A stretch of DNA of 64,000 bases, taken from the NCBI RefSeq assembly GCF_025698545.1, contig NC_068566.1, forward strand, positions 4,633,362 through 4,697,361, written 5' to 3'. Origin of the DNA: Gossypium raimondii (taxonomy: Eukaryota > Streptophyta > Magnoliopsida > Malvales > Malvaceae). Below the pieces are notes generated by a model. That model searched no databases. It was not told where the DNA came from and was given only the letters and a program-made list of their open reading frames with translations. The translations under genes and the position numbers were made by a program. Shown here one piece after another: positions 14,750 to 29,219 of the stretch; the stretch's first letter is position 1, and the number at the start of each line of letters is the position of its first letter.

Positions 14750-14889
14750 TTAGTCCCATCTCTTCCAATGATTCCGCCAGGTATGCAAGAGATACCTAGT
14801 AATCCCTACCAATTCCATCCCTGCGAAGATAAGGTAAAATGCAACAAATGAAGCCAGAATCCAATGGAAGAACCAGCCACCAGCACCAC
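14750..14889 (-). CDS. Orphan terminal exon of an unrecognised membrane protein
   Basis: A good splice acceptor (GATCTGGCAG) precedes a 140-nt frame that reads GGAGGWFFHWILASFVAFYL, then about 25 further residues ending HTWRNHWKRWD and a TAA. The composition is protein-like: one hydrophobic helix and a basic, Trp-rich tail. I find no matching upstream exon in 14890-15497. It could be the last exon of a gene that shares or spans the PPR transcript, or a relic. I do not recognise the family. Confidence 0.4.
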
Positions 14890-15497
14890 CTGCCAGATCA
14901 TAATCCACCCTACCTAATCTAGATGATAATAACTATTTGTCCAGAGTTATGAGCCAATGCAATTGAAGGCCAAACATAGCTACTTTAAAACATGTGTTCC
15001 TTCATTGATCAGACAATTTTTAAGACATTGGTCACAGTCACTCACAGGTAAGAAACAACTAAGGTAGAACACACTCGCACTATCTTTTAGCATGAATTCC
15101 ACCATAAATTCCGTTCCCTATCTGATAATATGCAAAGTGGAACTATGCCAACATAGTATCTAAGTATATGAGTAGAAGGCTGAAGATCAATTTCTTCCCT
15201 GTCACCAAATTTGTTGCATACGCCGAAATAATCAGTAACTGTCACCACTGCTGTCAGTCACAAACAGAGCAGCCAAGGAGTTGATAGCAGATAAGTAGAA
15301 CAACAATAGGCTATGTTCACAACTTGTTTTCACAAGTTCCTACCAACAGTTGTGGCTTCCCTGTTTCTCCTAAAATTCTATAACTAGAGAGACAGTGAAA
15401 TGTGTTTTCCCCCCTTGGCATAAGATATCATTGTTGGTTTGTAACCAAATGAATGCACATTTTCTATCTGGAATCACAACTCACATTGAGATATATG
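14890..15497. other. PPR gene 3' flank / UTR
   Basis: No coding signal on either strand. Presumably 3' UTR of the PPR gene and, if the orphan exon is real, intron of that gene. Confidence 0.4.
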
Positions 15498-17630
15498 TCA
15501 ATCAAAACTACTCCACAACAAATCAATTTCTGCAATATTAACCAGTGCTTTCATTTGTAAGCTAATACTCTTAATCTCTAAATGAATCTTATTGGTGTCC
15601 GGATGAGAGATATCCCCTCCAAGGAAGTGGTGCACCTTATTACCAATCTCCATCCAACTATATGCACATTGCTTTTTCACTCCTTGCTCTTTCATCTGTA
15701 GCCTCACTCTTGTGACTTCATCCCACATGCCAGCCGCAGCATATATATTAGACAAAACAACATAAGCGCCAGAATGATGTGGATTCCATTCCACAATTTT
15801 CTTAGCTGCTAATTCCCCTAATTCTACATTCAAGTAAACACTGCAGGCAGCTAAAAGAGCACCCCAGACTCCAGCATCAGCTTCAAAAGGCATCGATCGT
15901 ATTATTTCTGATGCCTTTTCCAGCTGACCTGCTCGACTCAGTGTATCAACCAAGCAAGAATAGTGTTCAGGTCCAGGACAAATCCCATATTCTTTTACCA
16001 TTAGGTCAAAGAAGTCCATACTTTCATTTACTTTCCCTGCATGACCACAAGCTGATAATAAACTAAGAAAAGTTACCCCATCTGGTTTAACACCAACCAC
16101 TTCCATCTGGTTGAAGAATTCAACAGCCTTTTCACAGAGACCGTGCTGCGCAAATGCAGAAATGATTGTATTCCATGAAACAAGGCACGCTCCATTCATT
16201 TGTCTAAAAGCTTGCTCAGCATCAAGAATGCTACCACATTTACTATACATATTAATCAAGGAATGACACAAAGAAGCATCTGATTCAAAGCCATATTTTA
16301 TAACAAGCACGTGCATTTGCCTGCCTTCCTTAACTGATGCAAGACCAGAACAAGCAGTGAAAACAGAAACAAGGGTGAAAATATCCGGTTGGATAGCCAG
16401 CTTAACCATTTCTGAACACAACTTAAGTGCTTCCTCTCCGATCCCATTTAGTGCATAACCTGCACCATATATTACAATCACCTTAGCCTTCAAACTTTTG
16501 AAAAAAAAAAAAGTAATCTTCCTTCTAAAACAAGAAAGGATCTTTAGCTTTTCAATATCTAAAGCAATATTTCCAAAGTCAACAACCACGACACTTTTTT
16601 GTATCAGATGTTTGCAAAGCCATTGTAAACTATATTCTGCATCAACTAGTACATACCAAGCATTTTTTCCCTCAAGAAATGAAAGGAACACAGTGCAGCT
16701 ACTCTACATCTTCTGATTCAGATCAAAGTACGATTACTACAAGTTTATTCCAATTTTGTCATTATATTATCATCAAACATAGCAAAACAGACACTCTATT
16801 GTAGATAAAGAAGCAAACAGACCTGTTATCATTGCATTCCAACAGGGTAGATCTTTGCACCAAATTCCATCAAACAAGGTCCTAGCATCCTCCACCTTCC
16901 CTTCCTTAAAATACCCAGTTATCATAGCAGTCATAGCAACAACATTCCTATTGGGCATCCGCTCATACAACTCCTTGGCTTCATTAAACCTGCCATTATC
17001 AACATACCCACTAATCATCACCGTCCAAGAAACAACATTTCTATACGGCATCTCATCAAACAAAGCCCTCGCCTTCTCAAATTCCCCTACCTTCATATAC
17101 CCATCCATCATTGCTGTATAAGAAATCACATTCTTTCTAGGCATTTCTTGGAAAAGCATTTCAGCTTCTTTCACTCTATCCCATCTTATAAACCCTGACA
17201 TCATCGCATTGTACGACTCGGTATTCCTCTCAGGCATTGCTTTAAAATACTGGAAAGCTTCATCTAAGTATCCATTTTCGACACAACCGGCGATCATGGA
17301 GTTCCAGGAGAGTATATTTCTATCAGGCATTGAAATAAAAAGTTTCTTCGATTCCCGAAGAAAGCCATTCTGCCAGTAGCCGGTAATGATAGAGTTCCAG
17401 GAGACGACGTCGGGAGCTGGCATATTATCAAACAGTTGGCGGGCAGCTTTAATGTAACCTGCCCGAGAAAGTTCCCGGATCCTAACGTTGCAATCATAGA
17501 CACGGGGAGCAGAGAAGGAGTGGTGCTTAGCTGGGTAAAGAAGAGCTTTGAAAGCGAAAGGAATATGAAATATGGGGAGAAGAGAGGGAGAGATTATGGG
17601 TGTGGATTGGAGGGAAAAGCGAAGGAGCAT
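15498..17630 (-). CDS. Pentatricopeptide repeat protein, PLS class with E/E+ tail
   Basis: Probable organelle RNA-binding protein; PLS-E proteins usually specify C-to-U editing sites. Two exons, 17630-16823 and 16459-15498, with a 363-bp GT/AG intron (phase 1) that falls inside one repeat. Joined they give 1770 nt, 589 aa. Residues 1 to about 45 are hydrophobic and Ser/Pro-rich, a likely transit peptide. Repeats follow with classic text such as VVSWNSIITGYWQNG, ARALFDEMP and SWTVMISGYVDNGRFNEA. The C-terminus has the E motif (GALLAACSVYLNVELGELAA, YVVLSNIYAAAGMWDEV) and an E+ part (VHHFLGGDISHPDTNKI), and ends without a DYW deaminase domain. Any editing role would need a DYW partner. The target transcript cannot be read from the sequence. 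Confidence 0.93.
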
Positions 17631-17799
17631 GATAGCAAAATACTCAATTATTATTACATGAGAAGAAATAGAAATTGGAATTTTGAGTCGGGCGAGTTTT
17701 TGTGCAAGAAAGATGGGTTTAATTTAACAATTTAATAAAAGAAAAATGTTTATATAAAAAATTATTAAACATGAAATACAAATGTATACTTTAAAACAA

Positions 17800-19425
17800 A
17801 TATGAAGATGACATGAGTTGGGTGGGACTCTATCTATCAACCTCGGTCTCATGGTCGTCTTGGACTTCGATATATGAGAGATCAAAACACCTTTTTCTTT
17901 TATGAAGATTGGGTGAATTTGGTATCTAAGGACAGTGCCTTATGGGTACAAGTCCTTTCATCGAAGTATGATTTGAAAGAATAATTATCGGATAGCATTG
18001 CTCAAAGTAAATGCTCACATCTTTGAAGGGCTTTTTCTAAGGTATGACCCTTATTTCGAGAGAATTTACCTTGGTCAATAGGAAATGGTAATAACATTTG
18101 TTGTTGGAAGTATTTATGGGTTCCGACAGTAGGTCCTTTGATAATGCAAATACATGCTCTTGATAATCTTAATTTAGATTGCCCTCTTAGTGAAATGGTT
18201 ACACCGGATGGAACTTGGAATCTTGACCTTTTTAGTGTATGGTTGTCAAAGGATGTGGTCAGGCAAATAGTAAGTATTCCTCCTCCTCACCCTTCTTCGG
18301 GATCGGATAAGGTTATTTGGACACGTACAGCATCAGGGTCCTTTTCTGTTCGAAGTGCCCTTTGGTTTTTAAAGGAAAATTCTTTGAAATCTAGAGATGA
18401 CTTATGGAAGAACACATGGAAATATTAAGGGTCGCAGAGAGTCAAAAGTTTCCTTTGGTTAGTATCTAAGCAAAGGCTACTTACTAATGTGGAGCGTACT
18501 CGATAGGGAATTGGGTATAACAGCTCTTGCTCGTTACGCGAACATGAAACAGAGGATACTCATCATGTGCTTTGGGATTGTTCGGCAACGAAGAAAGTGT
18601 AGATGCATATTGCCCTACTTAATCAACAACACAATTTTTTCTTTGGGACTCTACAGGATTGCTTAAATTCTAACATTTGTTGTTCCGCAAGGTTGCCTAG
18701 ATGAGGAATAATTTGGTCTTGTCTTTTTGGACTAATTGCTTGTCGCATCTGGAAGAATAGGAATTTGTTTATCTTCCAAGGTATTACTTGGAACAGTCTT
18801 AAAATTGTTAAACTTTCCTATAGTTGGGCACAGCAGTATGAGTTAAGCCATAATGGATACAAGCAAATGAACATACTTTTGATACTCGAGCACCCTTAAT
18901 AGGTAAATGGGTACATTTATTCACTGATGGTGCAGTGGATAAAGGTTCTGTAAGTGCTTTTGATGGTGGAGTGTTATGTGACTAGAATGAGAATTGGATC
19001 TTGGGGTATAATCACTATATGAGAAAATGCACAGATTTTGAGACTAAACTATGAGGTATTTTAGATGGTATACTTATTTTGCTTAGCAAAGGTTTTAAAA
19101 GAGTTACGATTTAGACTGAAAATCTAGAGGTGGTCAGAGCCTTACAAGGTAGTGTGGCGATGGATTCAGGAATACGGTGCTCAAGAGGGTCCAAAGGATT
19201 ACGAGAATTGAAGGACAGTGGTGGATTAGATATGTTCCGAGGGAGGTTAATCTAGTTGCTCACTGATTGGCTAAGCTGAGCTTAGGATGAAAGACAAGCT
19301 TACAGATTTATGATGACGCCCCTAATGAAGTCTTAAAAATTCTCGAACAAGATAAAGCTTGTAGTGCTTTCGAACAATTTAATTTGATGTAACTCGATTC
19401 TTGTTTATCACCAAAAAAAATATAA
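17800..19425 (+). mobile_element. 5'-truncated, decayed L1-type LINE (3' part)
   Basis: Recognisable text: LRYMRDQNTFF and SKDSALWVQVLSSKYDL, then a clean frame at 18138-18428 (DGTWNLDLFSVWLSKDVVRQ; ASGSFSVRSALWFL). After that come a zf-RVT-like stretch (KSFLWLVSKQRLLTN; HVLWDC) and an RNase H relic (WVHLFTDGAVDKGS). Stops and frameshifts are frequent past 18428, for example a TAA right after NTWKY. It ends in an A-rich tract at about 19414-19425. RT and endonuclease are missing, so it was truncated on insertion or later. Confidence 0.8.
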
Positions 19426-21221
19426 TCCTCCAAAAATAATAATACAAGCAAGTTTAAACTAGTTCGAGTTAACCATTTACAAATATAGAAAATTTTAAAT
19501 AAAATATGAGATTGGTATTATGGGTTAGGCCTAGTTTGAACGATTAAACGATTATGTATACTATCAATGGCATGCATAAGTTCAATTTGAACTTGACCTT
19601 TCATGTACGCTTATTAAGAGTACTTTAAAATGTTTCTTATATGATAAGATTCCTTACAATTCCCATATAAGTTGAAGACTACTTAGATTTCAATAAAAAC
19701 AATGAATTTGAAAATTGTAGATTTTATTTTATTATAATTTTGAGGTGAAATTTATATGATTATTTTTTTTAACAAATGGAACTAAAGGTTTTCAGTAAAA
19801 AAAATAAACAAATTAATCTCTCAGCCGGAAAAATGTGCATCCAGGCAAAATAAAAATCTATTAAGCCCTTCCATTAACAAAACTATTATTCACCGGTTTG
19901 ACCATTAATGATCGCTAACATGATTAATAAAAGCAATGAAAAGTTAACACATACCATGAGATATAAATACATAGTTAAGAAGAAAAAGATAATTAAAAGA
20001 ATATAACAATCCACGTCTAAAATGAATTTGGACAAACCAATGTTCAAGTTCATTTAAATATGGGCATATATATGTTTAAATTTGTTTTGAACATGATTTG
20101 TCATATTATGAAAAAATAGTAAAAATAATAATTATTGTAAAAATCATAAAATCCTTAAAAGAATCAAAAGTAAAATGTGTTTCGATGGTGGGATGAAATA
20201 TCAACACTAATTTGGAACTATGTATATTTGTGCCAAATATTATTTTAGTCCTCAATAACGTGTGATTATTTTGACCTTTTAATAATATTTATAATTTCAC
20301 AATTTCTTTAGAATTTTAAAATATTATAACCTTTTCATGATTCTAATGAAGTTCCATACTTCTTTTATAATTTAATTGAATTACTTATAACAACAGGTAT
20401 GAATGTCATACGTTTATCTAGTTTCGTTAGTAACCCACTTTTATTTCCACTATGGACTCGATCAGTTTCATTTTATTTCTTCCAGCTCATTTAATTCTTT
20501 ATTTAAAGAAAACCCTAACTTGTTTTTAATACCAACCATCCATTAGGCCTCCCATACGATAATCAAACTTTTAAATATTTTAACATTATTTTGCATTTTA
20601 TAATCTAAAATTTTTCATTTGGATTTTCATACCACTATTTGTTGTTCACATCTAAAGCACAAAACATCGTGTGAGTTAAAATACTAAAATGCACCAACAT
20701 TATGTATTTATTTTTAACCTATCCAAAATGACCATAAGCAATAGAGCTTTGTGACTGCTGCCACTCCATAAAAATACAAAAAAAAGGCGGCCCACATTCC
20801 AAATGTACACATTTTTTGTTGTCACTTAGTTGGGTTAATGGCTACTTGAGTAATCACCACCGGAAATTCGGAGCCAATTCACTAAAAGGCCGATTAATTA
20901 CCATTACAAATAAAACATTTTCTTAAGCCAAATCAAGAACTGACACGATTAAGCAAGTTTTTACTCGCAACAAATAAACAACCAAAGCCACTACTGTGGC
21001 AAAGCAACTTTCGATTAAGCAAAAACACATTTAAACAAGACTATACCAGACATGAGTTATTGTCCATTAACATATCAGACGCCCCACTTCATCATCACAT
21101 CACATTGAACCTACCACTACCATCATGGCCTAAAAGATGATCAGAAAAAACAAAAAACCAATACATTTGCCTAAAAATAAACAATAGTTTCTTCTAAGCG
21201 ACTGATCCACACTTTCGGAAA
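19426..21221. other. Intergenic, 3' side of H3.3 copy A
   Basis: AT-rich, no gene. From about 20236 it matches the sequence left of H3.3 copy B (see the segmental duplication). Confidence 0.5.
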
Positions 21222-21917
<696 letters not shown>

Positions 21918-21919
21918 CT

Positions 21920-22393
21920 CTGCAAAGATATGAATAATTTCAGAAGACAAACAAAAAAAAAAAAACATTTTCTCATGAACCAAAAATAACACACAAAATC
22001 CAGATCTTAGATAATTACTGAATAATTCCCAAAAGCCCTAATTTTCAAACTAGAAAACTTCTAAGCCAAAATAGAAAATCAGAAAGGGAATTAAAACAGA
22101 AGTCGAAGGTCCTAAATGAACTCAGAAACTATAAAAGGTACCCTAATTATAAACAAATTCAACCTAATTCTACCTTACCTCCCCTATTTCCCTAATTCAA
22201 CTTACACTACATGAAATACAAAAACAAATTAAAAGAATCAGAATTTACAAACCCTAATTTATCATAAAAGTAAACAAATAAATAAAAGCTAAGAGAGCGA
22301 GAGAAGGTGACTAACCCTGAGATCTTAGACAAACGCTTTATTATCTTCCTGTTCAAACGTTTGAAAAGGTAAGCAATTAAGAGGTATTTATAG
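21920..22393 (-). promoter_or_regulatory. H3.3-A 5' UTR intron and TATA box
   Basis: On the minus strand CTATAAATA lies at 22393-22385. A leader exon ends near 22315 (CTCAGG|GTTAGTC), and the intron ends at TTTGCAG immediately before the start codon. Leader introns of plant H3.3 genes are known to boost and broaden expression. Confidence 0.65.
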
Positions 22394-22668
22394 AAGGTTG
22401 GGGGTTTTGATAATGAAGTTGATCCGACGGTTAAGATTTACAATCCGTGTGTTTCTTTTGTACGAAATCTGACGGTAAAAACTGTCACAAGTTGTGTTTT
22501 CTGAGAGGAAAAGGACGGTTGGGATTAGATTATAGTGGGAAGACACGGATCGTGATGGTTTGAGTGCTTGATTCTTATTGGTCGACTAAAATTGCTTTTT
22601 AGCACAAATGTTTTTAAGGTTGGATTAATGAATTAACACAAAATTAAAAGTAGTAAATTTTGTCCTTC

Positions 22669-23679
22669 TATTTATAAGTTGGGAGGGGTTTTGGATAGTT
22701 CTAAATATTGTGTAAAAAAACAGAAATGATTATAGTCTCTAATGAGATTATTAAAAATATATATAGCAAATTTGATTTGGCATTAACATTTACTTATAAA
22801 TAGGGTTAAATTATGAAAGTTGTAATTTGGTATTAGTCCTTAATAGATTTAAGAAAGAATTTTGAATATTTTGAACTTAGATTTTATTATAAATTTGATA
22901 TTAAAATTATAAGATTATTTAAATTTATAAACACCATAAATTTTTTGGCAAAAGGGATTAAATAAAATCTTAATAAAAATTAATAAATCAATTTACATCT
23001 TAAAAAAAATGCACACAATTAAAGTCCCAAAAGCAAAAATAAAAATAAAACTCTTTCATTACCAAAAACTTCTGTTTAAAGAGGGAGAAATAGACATCTA
23101 AGCTCCTTTTGATGTAACATATAAATTTGTTTCGCTTCATTCCAAACACAATTCAAATATATATTCTAAAAAATGGTAAAAAATTATAATAAATAAAATT
23201 TAAAAAGAGTAAGAAGTGTTTTCTTTTCTTTTATTTTAGTCCTTAATAACATGTGATATTTTGGTTTATAATTGACTATTTTGACAAATCTTTTCATAGT
23301 TAACAATATTTATAATCTTTAATGATTTTTAACATTCTTTATAATTTCATACAAGATTTTAAATATATTATAATATTTTCAACTAGGTTGAGCCTTTATT
23401 TATCTAAGATTGATTTTTGGGCAAATTTTTTTTCTGAAAATATTAACTAATTAATTATATAGAAGTACTCAGAAAAGAAAAAAAACATCCTCTCACTTGT
23501 CTAGTCCTAGAAAGGTTAGAAACGACATAGGAAGGGTACCAAAAATCTACAAATCCTTTTTTTTTCTTTTATATTAAAGTTAGTTTGCTTAAACAGTTCG
23601 TAGCTTGATTTTGCTCTCTAGAAATATAAAACAAGAGCCACCGTTTTTTTTTGTGCCAAAATATTTTGTATACATCTAA
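22669..23679. other. Intergenic between H3.3 copy A and LINE relic
   Basis: AT-rich, no gene. From about 23225 it is the left part of duplication copy B. Confidence 0.5.
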
Positions 23680-23890
23680 TCAAAGTTGAATTCGACATGT
23701 TAGACTGCAAGGAACGCTTCCTTGATTAGCTTTAACAATTTTCAAACTATAAGATTTGATTACTCCATCATCAAAGGCCTCATAGCCTCTACATTGGGTT
23801 AGCTTGAGACCGTCCAAAATATCCTGAAGTTCGGTGTCAATGAACGAACACTTCCCTAAGTAACGGTTATAGCCAGACACCCATTCCCAT
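23680..23890 (-). mobile_element. LINE RNase H relic
   Basis: Minus frame with GYNRYLGKCSFIDTELQDIL, DGLKLTQCRGYE and SLKIVKANQGS, the usual RNase H text of plant L1-type LINEs (compare ILDGILILLSKGF in the element at 17.8-19.4 kb). Short, isolated fragment. Confidence 0.7.
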
Positions 23891-24553
23891 TCTCATCACA
23901 AATTACTCCCCGAAAACTACATTACCTAATTAATTTCTTTCCAAGGCTCATTTGGCTAAATTTGTTTTTAGAAATAATGATTTTTTTACGTACCAATTTA
24001 ATAAAAAAAGTTAGTTTAATTAACCATTTAATTATTCCATTCTTCAATTCTAGAAGTTAAGTTTCTTTTATCAAAACATCTTGAAATTTTAACACTTCAC
24101 TGTGAATCTCCACATTTGTAATTAATTAATTTTTAATATATTTATTTAACAAAATTTTTAAATAATTCTAAGAATTTTCTATATTTTAAAAATAATTAAT
24201 TGTTGATGTTATAGTTTTAACTTTAATTTTTCCATCCAATATCGAGTAGTTTGAAAAATTACAAATATAAATATTAAAAATAAAAAAATTTAAAAGCTAA
24301 AATGATTTTTTTTTACGAAGTTAGAGCCTAAATAAGTAATTATAGATTTTTTCTAATATCTCAAATTATCAAACAAGAATTATCTTAATTAAATATAGAT
24401 TCAACTTCAAAATCTTGAACCGAAAAATTCACCTTAAATGCTTTTTTTCATCCTATATTTGAAAAAACATTCCATTAGGATTTTCACACCATTACTCGAT
24501 GCCACTTGTAAGCACAAAACATCTTGATCCAGTTAACAAAAGCACCAATATCA

Positions 24554-25616
24554 GGGTAATTTACCAATAAAAGTTTTTTTTTCAAAATTTATCGAAATGG
24601 ACCAACTATTTAATTATTTACCGAAATGGTCTATTTTTCGCGAAATCGCATCCACGTCAGTATGATGTCGAGTGCAGCGCCAGAAATCGCGTCCACGTCG
24701 GTAGCGACTTCTTGACGTGATGTAAATCGCATATAGAGGACACGATTCTTTGACGTGGCATGAACAGTTTATTTTTTTAGCTTAAAAAACTTTGAAAGGC
24801 CATAACTTTTGGCTCGGTTGTCCAATTGAGACGATTTTTTTATTTCGAATAACTTTTCGAGATCTACGCACTGACAAACTTCTTAGAGATGAATAGGGAC
24901 TAATTTGTAAAGTATAATTTGTTAGTTACGAGTATAGGGACTAAAATATAATTATTTCAAAATTAACATGAAATTTTTGTATTTAAGAATATTTTAATGT
25001 TATGGAAGGATGAATTTGAATTTGAATTGAAAAACAAAGCTTAGATTTGAAAATATGACTATTTAGGTTTTAGAGACTAAATTGAATAAAATAAAAATTT
25101 TAGGAAACTTCTCAAAAGTCAAATGAGCTGACTTATAAAAAATATCCAGTGTTTACTTCAAATAAATAAGTAAAATAATAATTTAAATGTTTAAAAATTT
25201 AATTTTAAACCGAAAAAATCAAAATTTAGGGACAAAAAAGATCTTTTTTGACAAAATCTGCAACAAATCACCTTCAACAATTTATCAGCGCGTAAATCTC
25301 AAAAAATTATTTAAAATAAAAAAAATATTTAAAATAAAAAAAATCGAACAACCGAGCGAAAATTTATGGCCTTTCAAAATTTTACAAACTTAAAAATATA
25401 AACTATTCATCCACGTCAGCAAATCGCGTCCTCATAGGCGCAATTTCTGTCCACGTAAGCAAATCACGTTGACGTAAACGCAATGTCCTGACACGTACCC
25501 TGACATTATACAGACGTGAATGCGATTTCGCAAAAAATATCCTCTTCCGGTAAATAATCAAAAAATCAGCCCACTTCAATAAATTAAAAAAAAAAACTTT
25601 TATTGATAAATTACCC
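24554..25616. mobile_element. Mutator-like (MULE) non-autonomous element, long TIRs
   Basis: 1063 bp flanked by CAATATCA on both sides (24546-24553 and 25617-25624; possibly 9 bp with alternative edges). The ends GGGTAATTTA and TAAATTACCC are inverted. The inverted arms continue for about 280 bp: AACTTTGAAAGGCCATAA on the left pairs with TTATGGCCTTTCAAAATTTT on the right, and CACGTCAG-type words occur on both sides. No transposase reading frame. TIR length, GGG..CCC ends and 8-9 bp TSD fit Mutator-like elements; hAT is the alternative. Confidence 0.8.
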
Positions 25617-25624
25617 CAATATCA

Positions 25625-26156
25625 CTCGTCTATTTTACGCTAACCATAGTAATAAGATATACGCTGAAAGACACGCGTCCCACTTTTCACATGGGACACA
25701 TTTTCATTACCGACATGAGAGGGTAATCGCTCTTTCCGGCCAGTCAACAAATTTAAGCCCATAAATTTTCGCTTCCCCAACCTACCACTACGGCACTACC
25801 TAAACATGTCCCCTCCACAATATCCTCTTTTAACGGACCGATTCCACAACACTACTAAACAACATTTGCATTTACAATACACGAAAAAATATTCGAAGTC
25901 ACTAGTTTTGATTAGGAAGCACATTAAAACAAACTATACCAGACATGAGATCTTATCCATTAAAATATCAGACATCACACTCTCCACCATAACCCCATTT
26001 CATCATAACATTGAACCTACGCACTAAGATAAACCTATCATTCAATCTAGTAATAAAAGAGGATTAAAAATAAACATAAAAAAATAGTACAACACATCTG
26101 CCTAACAACAAACAATAGTTTCTCCATTCTAAGTGAGTGATTAACACACTTGGAAA
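25625..26156. other. 3' flank of H3.3 copy B
   Basis: No gene. Matches the flank of copy A from about 25928 onward. Confidence 0.5.
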
Positions 26157-26854
<698 letters not shown>

Positions 26855-26856
26855 CT

Positions 26857-27331
26857 CTGCAAAAATATGAATAATTTCAGAAGACAAATAAAATAAACTA
26901 GTTACATTTTCTCATGAACCAAACATAACACAGAAAAGCCAGATCTTAGATAATTACTGTATAATTCCCAAAAGCCCTAATTTTCAAACTAGAAAAATTC
27001 TAAGCCAAAAAAGAAAATCAGAATAAGAATCAAAACAGAAGTCGAATGTCCTAAATGAACTCAGAACCGATAAGAAGTACCCTAATTATAAACAAATACA
27101 ACCTAATTCTACCTTACCTCCCCTATTTCCCTAATTCAACTTACACTACATGAGATACAAAAACAAATTAGACAGAATCAGAATTTACAAACCCTAATTT
27201 ATTACAAAAGTAAACAAATAAATAAAAGCTAAGAGCGAGAGAAGGTGACTAACTCTGAGATCTGAGACAAACGGTTTATTATCTTCTGGTTCAAACGTTT
27301 GAAAAGCGATGCAATTAAGAGGTATTTGTAG
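26857..27331 (-). promoter_or_regulatory. H3.3-B leader intron and altered TATA position
   Basis: The layout is the same as in copy A. The TATA counterpart carries one substitution (CTACAAATA instead of CTATAAATA). Confidence 0.55.
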
Positions 27332-27612
27332 AAGTTTGGGGGGTTGTTAATGAAGTTGATCTACGGTTAGGATTTACTATCCGTGTGTTTCTTTTGTATG
27401 AAATCTGACGGTAAAAACTGCCACAAGTTGTGTTTTCTGAGAGGAGAAGGACGGTTGGGATTAGATTATAGAGGGAAGACACGGATCGTGATGGTTAAGT
27501 GATTGATTCTTATTGGTCGACGAAAAATTCTTTTTAGCTCTAATGTTTTATGTTTGGGAAAGGTTACGAAGATGTTATGAGGATTTAACACAAAATTAAA
27601 AGTAGAAAATTT

Positions 27613-28428
27613 TGATCTAACACCCGACTCAATCGTCAAATCTAGATGTGTGATATTATATTATGTTATCAAAGTAACTCATTTTAAACTAATCAGTCAA
27701 ATGTAAGAAACTATTTTTGAAATTATGTTATTAAAAATGGAGTTTCAAAAGAATAAATTGTTTTAGAAACATGGAAGACAAAAAGCAACAACTGCAAAAA
27801 AAAATATAGCATCAAAATGGTCCATACCTTACTTTCAGGAAAACTATAGATAAAGAAGGAAATATCAATTATATAAGTCTAACAATTTGATTGAAAGAAA
27901 ATGTGTTCCTAGACTACAATTTTTTTCTTTCTTACTTGAACCAAAGAATCAGATTTAAAGAAACTATATTACATCAACCTCATTGAAAACTTTATGGCTC
28001 CATTTGGCATACTTGCCCCACTTTTTTGGTGTTTAAGTCAATGTTTAATAAAACTGATGTCATTAATCTAACGATACTCACTCTATTAAGACCTATATAG
28101 TAGTGTTTCTCAACCACGAAAAGTTTCGGAGACCCTTTTACAACCACGAAAAGGGTTTCCCAAACTCTACAAAAAATGGGGGAAGTCAATATGGGAAATA
28201 TAACCTTATGTGAAAACAAGCAAACTAGGAGATAGGAGAGGAAAGGTTCTGAACTTTTTCACATTCGTGTTTTTTATTTAATGTGTTAAACCCACGATAA
28301 ACAAGACCATAAAATCTGTCACTATTCTTCTAGCACTTACTCTATTCAGAATACAAGCTAGAACTTCTCCTTTTAAAGACAACGTATGTTAATCAAGAAC
28401 TATAATTGATATTGAATCATTCATATGA
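27613..28428. other. Intergenic, no gene seen
   Basis: AT-rich. The phrase CAACCACGAAAAG is repeated at 28111 and 28142. Nothing else is recognisable. Confidence 0.4.
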
Positions 28429-29219
28429 TAAGGCTCCGTTTGATTGGTGGAAAATATTTTCCGGATTTTCCAGCGTTTGGTTGGTGTAAAATGAAATCCT
28501 AAGGGAAAATGTTTTACAAACACGGGTAAAAAAGGCCCCAATTTATGGAAAACGTCTTACCGATTTGGAATCAGTAAGACATTTTTCGAAATTTCCAGCG
28601 TTCTCCCTTCTCTACACTCTCGTTCTCCCTTTCGTTCTCCCTTCTCCTCTCTACACCGATCTGGTTTCGTTCTCCCCTCTCCCTTTCGTTCTCCCTTGAT
28701 CTGGTTTCGGGCTCCTTTTCCCCCTTGATTTCTTATTCTTTTTATAAATTGATTTGGGGATTTTCTGCTTGTTTTTGTCTGAGATCTCTTGCTTGGGTTT
28801 TCTGCTAGTTTGGCTGTGGTGTTTGGCTTGTCTTGGGCAGACTTGCTTTAGAAAGGTATATTTTCTTGTCCATATTTTTGTGAATCGGTTTCTGGGTTAG
28901 TTCCATTATGTTATTAGTTTCTTGTCCATAGTTTTGTGAATCGATTTCTTGTCCATAATTAGAAAGATTTTGGCCTCTGTTTATGCTGAATGTCACCTCT
29001 GCTCTCACTGATTTGTGCCTACAGTCTTCTCTGGTTACCACTGTATCGTTGGTCGCAGCTTAGATTTTAAACCATGCTTTTGATGTTCTAACAGTATCAA
29101 ATGTAGTTTAATCCATGGTTTTGTCGTTGGTCGCAGTTTATTACTTATCTAGTTAGAAGTTAATAAATTTGTTAGTATTTGATGCTAGAGAAAATGGCTT
29201 CCTTTGATATTGGCAGTCC

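Noticed and set aside
16460-16691. Open frame running from PPR exon 2 up into the intron, with its own apparent start
   Set aside because: The stretch has no PPR text, while a GT/AG intron joins the two PPR parts exactly within a repeat and in frame.
24554-25616. hAT element (8-bp TSD)
   Set aside because: The long inverted arms and GGG..CCC ends fit Mutator-like elements better; kept as the alternative only.
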